Assembly: GCF_029392675.1 (NCBI RefSeq)
Contig: NZ_CP113941.1
Location: 1,593,001 to 1,657,000, forward strand
Length of the DNA stretch: 64,000 bases
Direction of reading: 5' to 3'
Source: Lactobacillus sp. ESL0684
GTDB lineage: Bacteria; Bacillota; Bacilli; Lactobacillales; Lactobacillaceae
Shown here: positions 61,520 through 64,000 of the stretch, piece after piece
How the letters are laid out: each line of letters starts with the position of its first letter
Position numbering within the stretch: the first letter of the stretch is position 1
The notes under the pieces: generated by a model
Database searches by the model: none
What the model was told of the DNA's origin: nothing
The model's input: only the letters and a program-made list of their open reading frames with translations
Program-made: the position numbers and the translations under genes

Positions 61520-61741
61520 TTAATCTCTATTCGCTAGAAATTGGTCGTATTGAGATGAAACCATGTCACTTATCTCTTGCTTGCTTAATCCTTGAGCGGC
61601 ACAAAACGAAAAGAACGCAGCAGATAAAATATAGCCCCGTTCACGGTCATCCGATAGATTTTCTGAAAATCTCATATTAATACTATGATCTTGATAATTC
61701 ATTGATACTTCAATTGATTTATCATCTGGAATTTCACTCAT
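61520..61741 (-). CDS. Uncharacterised 73-residue acidic protein
   Basis: Not recognised. It is acidic overall, without signal peptide or membrane span, and has an alternating polar pattern (I-E-V-S-M-N-Y-Q-D-H-S-I-N-M-R-F) followed by a helical part (Y-I-L-S-A-A-F-F-S-F-C-A-A-Q-G). The ribosome site is GAGG at good spacing before the ATG, and the gene has its own terminator, so it is likely real. It stands alone with a possible leader of some 240 bases (see the promoter at 61989-62018). Confidence 0.65.
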   Translation of the reverse strand: MSEIPDDKSIEVSMNYQDHSINMRFSENLSDDRERGYILSAAFFSFCAAQGLSKQEISDMVSSQYDQFLANRD

Positions 61742-61988
61742 TCTTTACCTCAACTTTCAATTAAACTGACTGAAAATCTAAAATATATAAGTTATGATCT
61801 TATAGACAAAAATTCAAAGCACACAAACTTGAATAGTATTAATTATTTATAGCAATTCAATAGCTAGTAAAAATAAAATTTTTACTGGTAATTTAAATTA
61901 TCTATACCAAAAATAACTTAATAACAATATTTTTTGTTTTAGCCGATTTCAATTAATTCTATAAATAATATTTAATTACCTAACCTTT

Positions 61989-62037
61989 AGAATAGTAAAC
62001 TTAATGTTGTTTTGTCAAGGATTAAACGCTTTCTTAA
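61989..62037 (-). promoter_or_regulatory. Candidate promoter with cre-like box, far upstream of the 73-residue gene
   Basis: Minus strand TTGACA (62018-62013), 18 bases, TATTCT (61994-61989); directly upstream AAGAAAGCGTTTAAT carries a cre-like AAAGCGTTT. A start near 61982 would leave a leader of about 240 bases. The rest of 61742-62247 is very AT-rich with a perfect hairpin AGTAAAAAT-AAA-ATTTTTACT at 61866-61886 and an AACTGT/ACAGTT hairpin at about 62037-62058. No other gene was seen there. Confidence 0.45.
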
Positions 62038-62247
62038 AAACTGTACCAATAACAGTTTTATTATATAAATGGTAATTTAAAGTTCAAAATTACCACTAAT
62101 AACCCGCAATTTTACCTCTATCAAAAGTCATTTTCTGATAAGTCCAACAATATTAAACTAAAACCCAACTGTTTCATCATTTACCTATTAGTTTGCAGTC
62201 TACAAGCAGTCATTTTACCTAAATATTAATTTAATAGCGGCTGTTTT

Positions 62248-62922
62248 TTATTTTTTCTGTGTTAACTCACCATCAATCATTTCATAAATTTGATCAGCAT
62301 ATTTTTCTAATCGTGAATCATGCGTTACCAGCAAAATTGCTTTTTGATAGTCTTTAGCTAAATGCTTAAACAACTTTCCCACTTCTGTAACATTTTGACT
62401 ATCAAGTGAGGCTGTTGGTTCATCTGCTAGTAAAATTTCTGGATTAGCATACAGGGCACGTGCAATTGCCGCACGTTGCTGCTGACCACCTGATAATTCT
62501 TGCGGATACTTATTGATCAAATCAGCAATGCTCAATTGCTGTAATAATTTTTGCAGCTGCTCAGATGTGATATTGTCCTGTTTTTTAACCTTGTTGACCA
62601 ATTCAAATTGCTCTTTAACTGTCAAAAATGGCACTAAATTATAGGCTTGCAAGATAAAACCAATCTGATTTAGACGCAGTTTTTCACTTGCTTTAGCTGA
62701 AATTTGAGCAATATCTTGACCATTAATCAAAACTTGACCACTAGTTGGTTTTTGCAATGAGCCTGCAATTGTTAAAAAAGTACTCTTACCAGCACCTGAC
62801 GGTCCCATGACTAGCACTACTTCACCCTGATTAGCCGTAAAACTAATATTTTTAAGCGCCTCGACTTTGGCAAGACCTTGACCATAAACCTTTTGGACGT
62901 TTTTTAATTCAATAACTGTCAT
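62248..62922 (-). CDS. ABC transporter ATP-binding protein (MacB/LolD-type)
   Basis: A 224-residue ATPase. Walker A is G-P-S-G-A-G-K-S-T, the signature L-S-G-G-Q-Q-Q-R, Walker B L-L-A-D-E-P-T-A-S-L-D, and the switch His V-T-H-D-S-R-L. It pairs with the FtsX-like permease six bases upstream. Such pairs work as lipoprotein, peptide or antimicrobial-peptide transporters or sensors; the target is unknown. Confidence 0.94.
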   Translation of the reverse strand: MTVIELKNVQKVYGQGLAKVEALKNISFTANQGEVVLVMGPSGAGKSTFLTIAGSLQKPTSGQVLINGQDIAQISAKASEKLRLNQIGFILQAYNLVPFLTVKEQFELVNKVKKQDNITSEQLQKLLQQLSIADLINKYPQELSGGQQQRAAIARALYANPEILLADEPTASLDSQNVTEVGKLFKHLAKDYQKAILLVTHDSRLEKYADQIYEMIDGELTQKK

Positions 62923-62928
62923 ATTCTT

Positions 62929-63987
62929 TTACCCTATCGCCTTAATTGGATCTACTTTCAAAATTGACCTTACTGGAATTAGACTACCAATTAGACCCAT
63001 CAATAATAATCCTAACGAGCCACTAAGAATAATTTCTGGAGTAAAACTCATTGGTACTGCTGCTGGCAATACTTGCGCCGTCAGCGTCATAGCTAGTAAT
63101 CCGAAAACTACTCCAGCAACCACCAAAACAAACGCCTGACCAATAGTTGCCTTTACCAAGACACTGCTAGGAATACCTTGTGCACGCATTACAGCAAAAT
63201 TCTGCATTTTTTGCATGGTCAAAATATATAGAAAAACAGCGATAATAATTAATGAAATAACAAATAAAAAGCCAATCATCAACTCAAAAGTCATATTCTG
63301 AGCAGTGTACCCCGGTAACTTGTTAATAAATTGTTTAACTGGGTAAGTCTTAGTATTGTCATGATTATAATGATAATCAGCATTACGGGAAATAATGGCT
63401 GAAGCTTGGGTATCAGGCATTGTTTGACGCAAAGACTTCCAAGTACTAAGCTCGCCATAAATAATTGGTGCAATATTAATCTTGGCATTAGTTACAAAAC
63501 CGACAATTTTATATTGTTTTTTGGAACCATTTAACTTTAATTTATCACCTAATCGATACCCTTTATTTTTAAAAGCGTCATCTACTGTAATTTCATTCTT
63601 ATTGTGGGCTTTTCTACCTGAAACCAGTTCTTGTTCATGATAAATAAATTGCTGCTTTTTTAAGCCAATAAATTGAGCGGAAACCTGCTTTCTATTCTTA
63701 CTTTTAACAACAACAGCAGTTTGACCTACTAAAGCTTCATCTTTACCTATATGAGCTTGCTCAAGGTCTGCCTTGCTTAATAGTGACTGATTCATACTAA
63801 CATTCGCATTTTTATTCAAAACTACTTGCTGAGCATTCCAAGATTCCAATGCTTGTGTATTTTCGCTAGCAAGTCCCGTTGCCAGCGATGATAAGATAAA
63901 AATCAAATAACTAATGAGAAAAATCATCAAGACGATTAAGCCATACCGCAATTTTTCACGTTTGATTTCTTTAATTGCTAAAAACAT
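62929..63987 (-). CDS. ABC transporter permease, FtsX/MacB family
   Basis: A 352-residue permease with one span near the start (about 15-38), an extracellular MacB_PCD domain (about 40-225) and three C-terminal spans. It contains the F-A-V-M-R-A-Q-G-I-P segment of the FtsX domain and ends P-V-R-S-I-L-K-V-D-P-I-K-A-I-G, typical of the family. It precedes the ATPase gene. Promoter and any further genes lie beyond the right edge of the window. Confidence 0.93.
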   Translation of the reverse strand: MFLAIKEIKREKLRYGLIVLMIFLISYLIFILSSLATGLASENTQALESWNAQQVVLNKNANVSMNQSLLSKADLEQAHIGKDEALVGQTAVVVKSKNRKQVSAQFIGLKKQQFIYHEQELVSGRKAHNKNEITVDDAFKNKGYRLGDKLKLNGSKKQYKIVGFVTNAKINIAPIIYGELSTWKSLRQTMPDTQASAIISRNADYHYNHDNTKTYPVKQFINKLPGYTAQNMTFELMIGFLFVISLIIIAVFLYILTMQKMQNFAVMRAQGIPSSVLVKATIGQAFVLVVAGVVFGLLAMTLTAQVLPAAVPMSFTPEIILSGSLGLLLMGLIGSLIPVRSILKVDPIKAIG

Positions 63988-64000
63988 TCTTACTCCCCTA

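Overview
The window is AT-rich, densely packed, mostly minus-strand DNA from a Gram-positive fermenter of the family Lactobacillaceae, most likely Lactobacillus in the strict sense. Four things point there: the rsmG-noc-parA-parB-DUF951-ychF-DUF1129 block (46.0-51.5 kb) normally found near the origin in lactobacilli; an L-2-hydroxyisocaproate dehydrogenase very like the Weissella/Lactobacillus enzyme; a MurE next to an aspartate racemase; and several mannose-family PTS operons. The species cannot be fixed from the sequence. No rRNA, tRNA, CRISPR array, insertion sequence or prophage was seen.

Layout. 0-3.2 kb: hydroxyacid dehydrogenase, a membrane acyltransferase-like gene and an aldo/keto reductase. 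3.2-11 kb: a sigma-54 circuit with rpoN, a LevR/GfrR-type activator, a textbook -24/-12 promoter (8211-8231), and a mannose-family PTS operon (IIA-IIB-IIC-IID) ending in a SIS-domain sugar isomerase/deglycase. The rpoN gene appears frameshifted near its 5' end. 11-15.5 kb: an Rrf2 regulator divergent from a QorB-like reductase, then an FAD/FMN flavoprotein reductase divergent from a LysR regulator. 15.5-22.2 kb: arabinose locus araA-araD-araB-transporter, divergent from araR, with a perfect cre match. 22.3-24.5 kb: polar amino-acid ABC importer. 24.7-30.1 kb: second mannose-family PTS (IIB-IIC-IID, no IIA), a GntR/HutC regulator and two SIS paralogues, one of which has lost the catalytic His. 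The two promoters here share a palindromic operator. 30.1-33.9 kb: riboflavin operon ribD-E-BA-H under an FMN riboswitch with attenuator.

34-37.8 kb: LrgAB with the LytSR two-component system (pyruvate uptake/sensing or holin-like). 37.9-42.1 kb: aspartate racemase, MurE and a VanRS-like two-component pair. 42.3-45.9 kb: heterodimeric ABC exporter with one degenerate ATP site. 46-51.5 kb: chromosome-partition/rsmG block. 51.6-55.8 kb: CvpA, TetR, a second flavoprotein reductase and a zinc alcohol dehydrogenase. 56-60.7 kb: a minimal WxL surface-protein pair, ApbE flavin transferase, a tyrosine phosphatase and two NAD(P)H:FMN reductases. 60.8-64 kb: TetR, an orphan 73-residue protein with a long leader, and an FtsX/MacB-type ABC pair.

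Two themes tie the genes together. First, two PTS/SIS modules, probably for glycated amino compounds or amino sugars, are under different regulators (sigma-54 activator versus GntR repressor). Second, there is a flavin theme: a riboswitch-controlled riboflavin operon, two flavoprotein reductases with C-terminal FMN-binding domains carrying an S-G-A-S flavinylation motif, the ApbE that would attach the FMN, and two small FMN reductases that could feed electrons. This suggests cytosolic NADH-driven reduction of organic acceptors.
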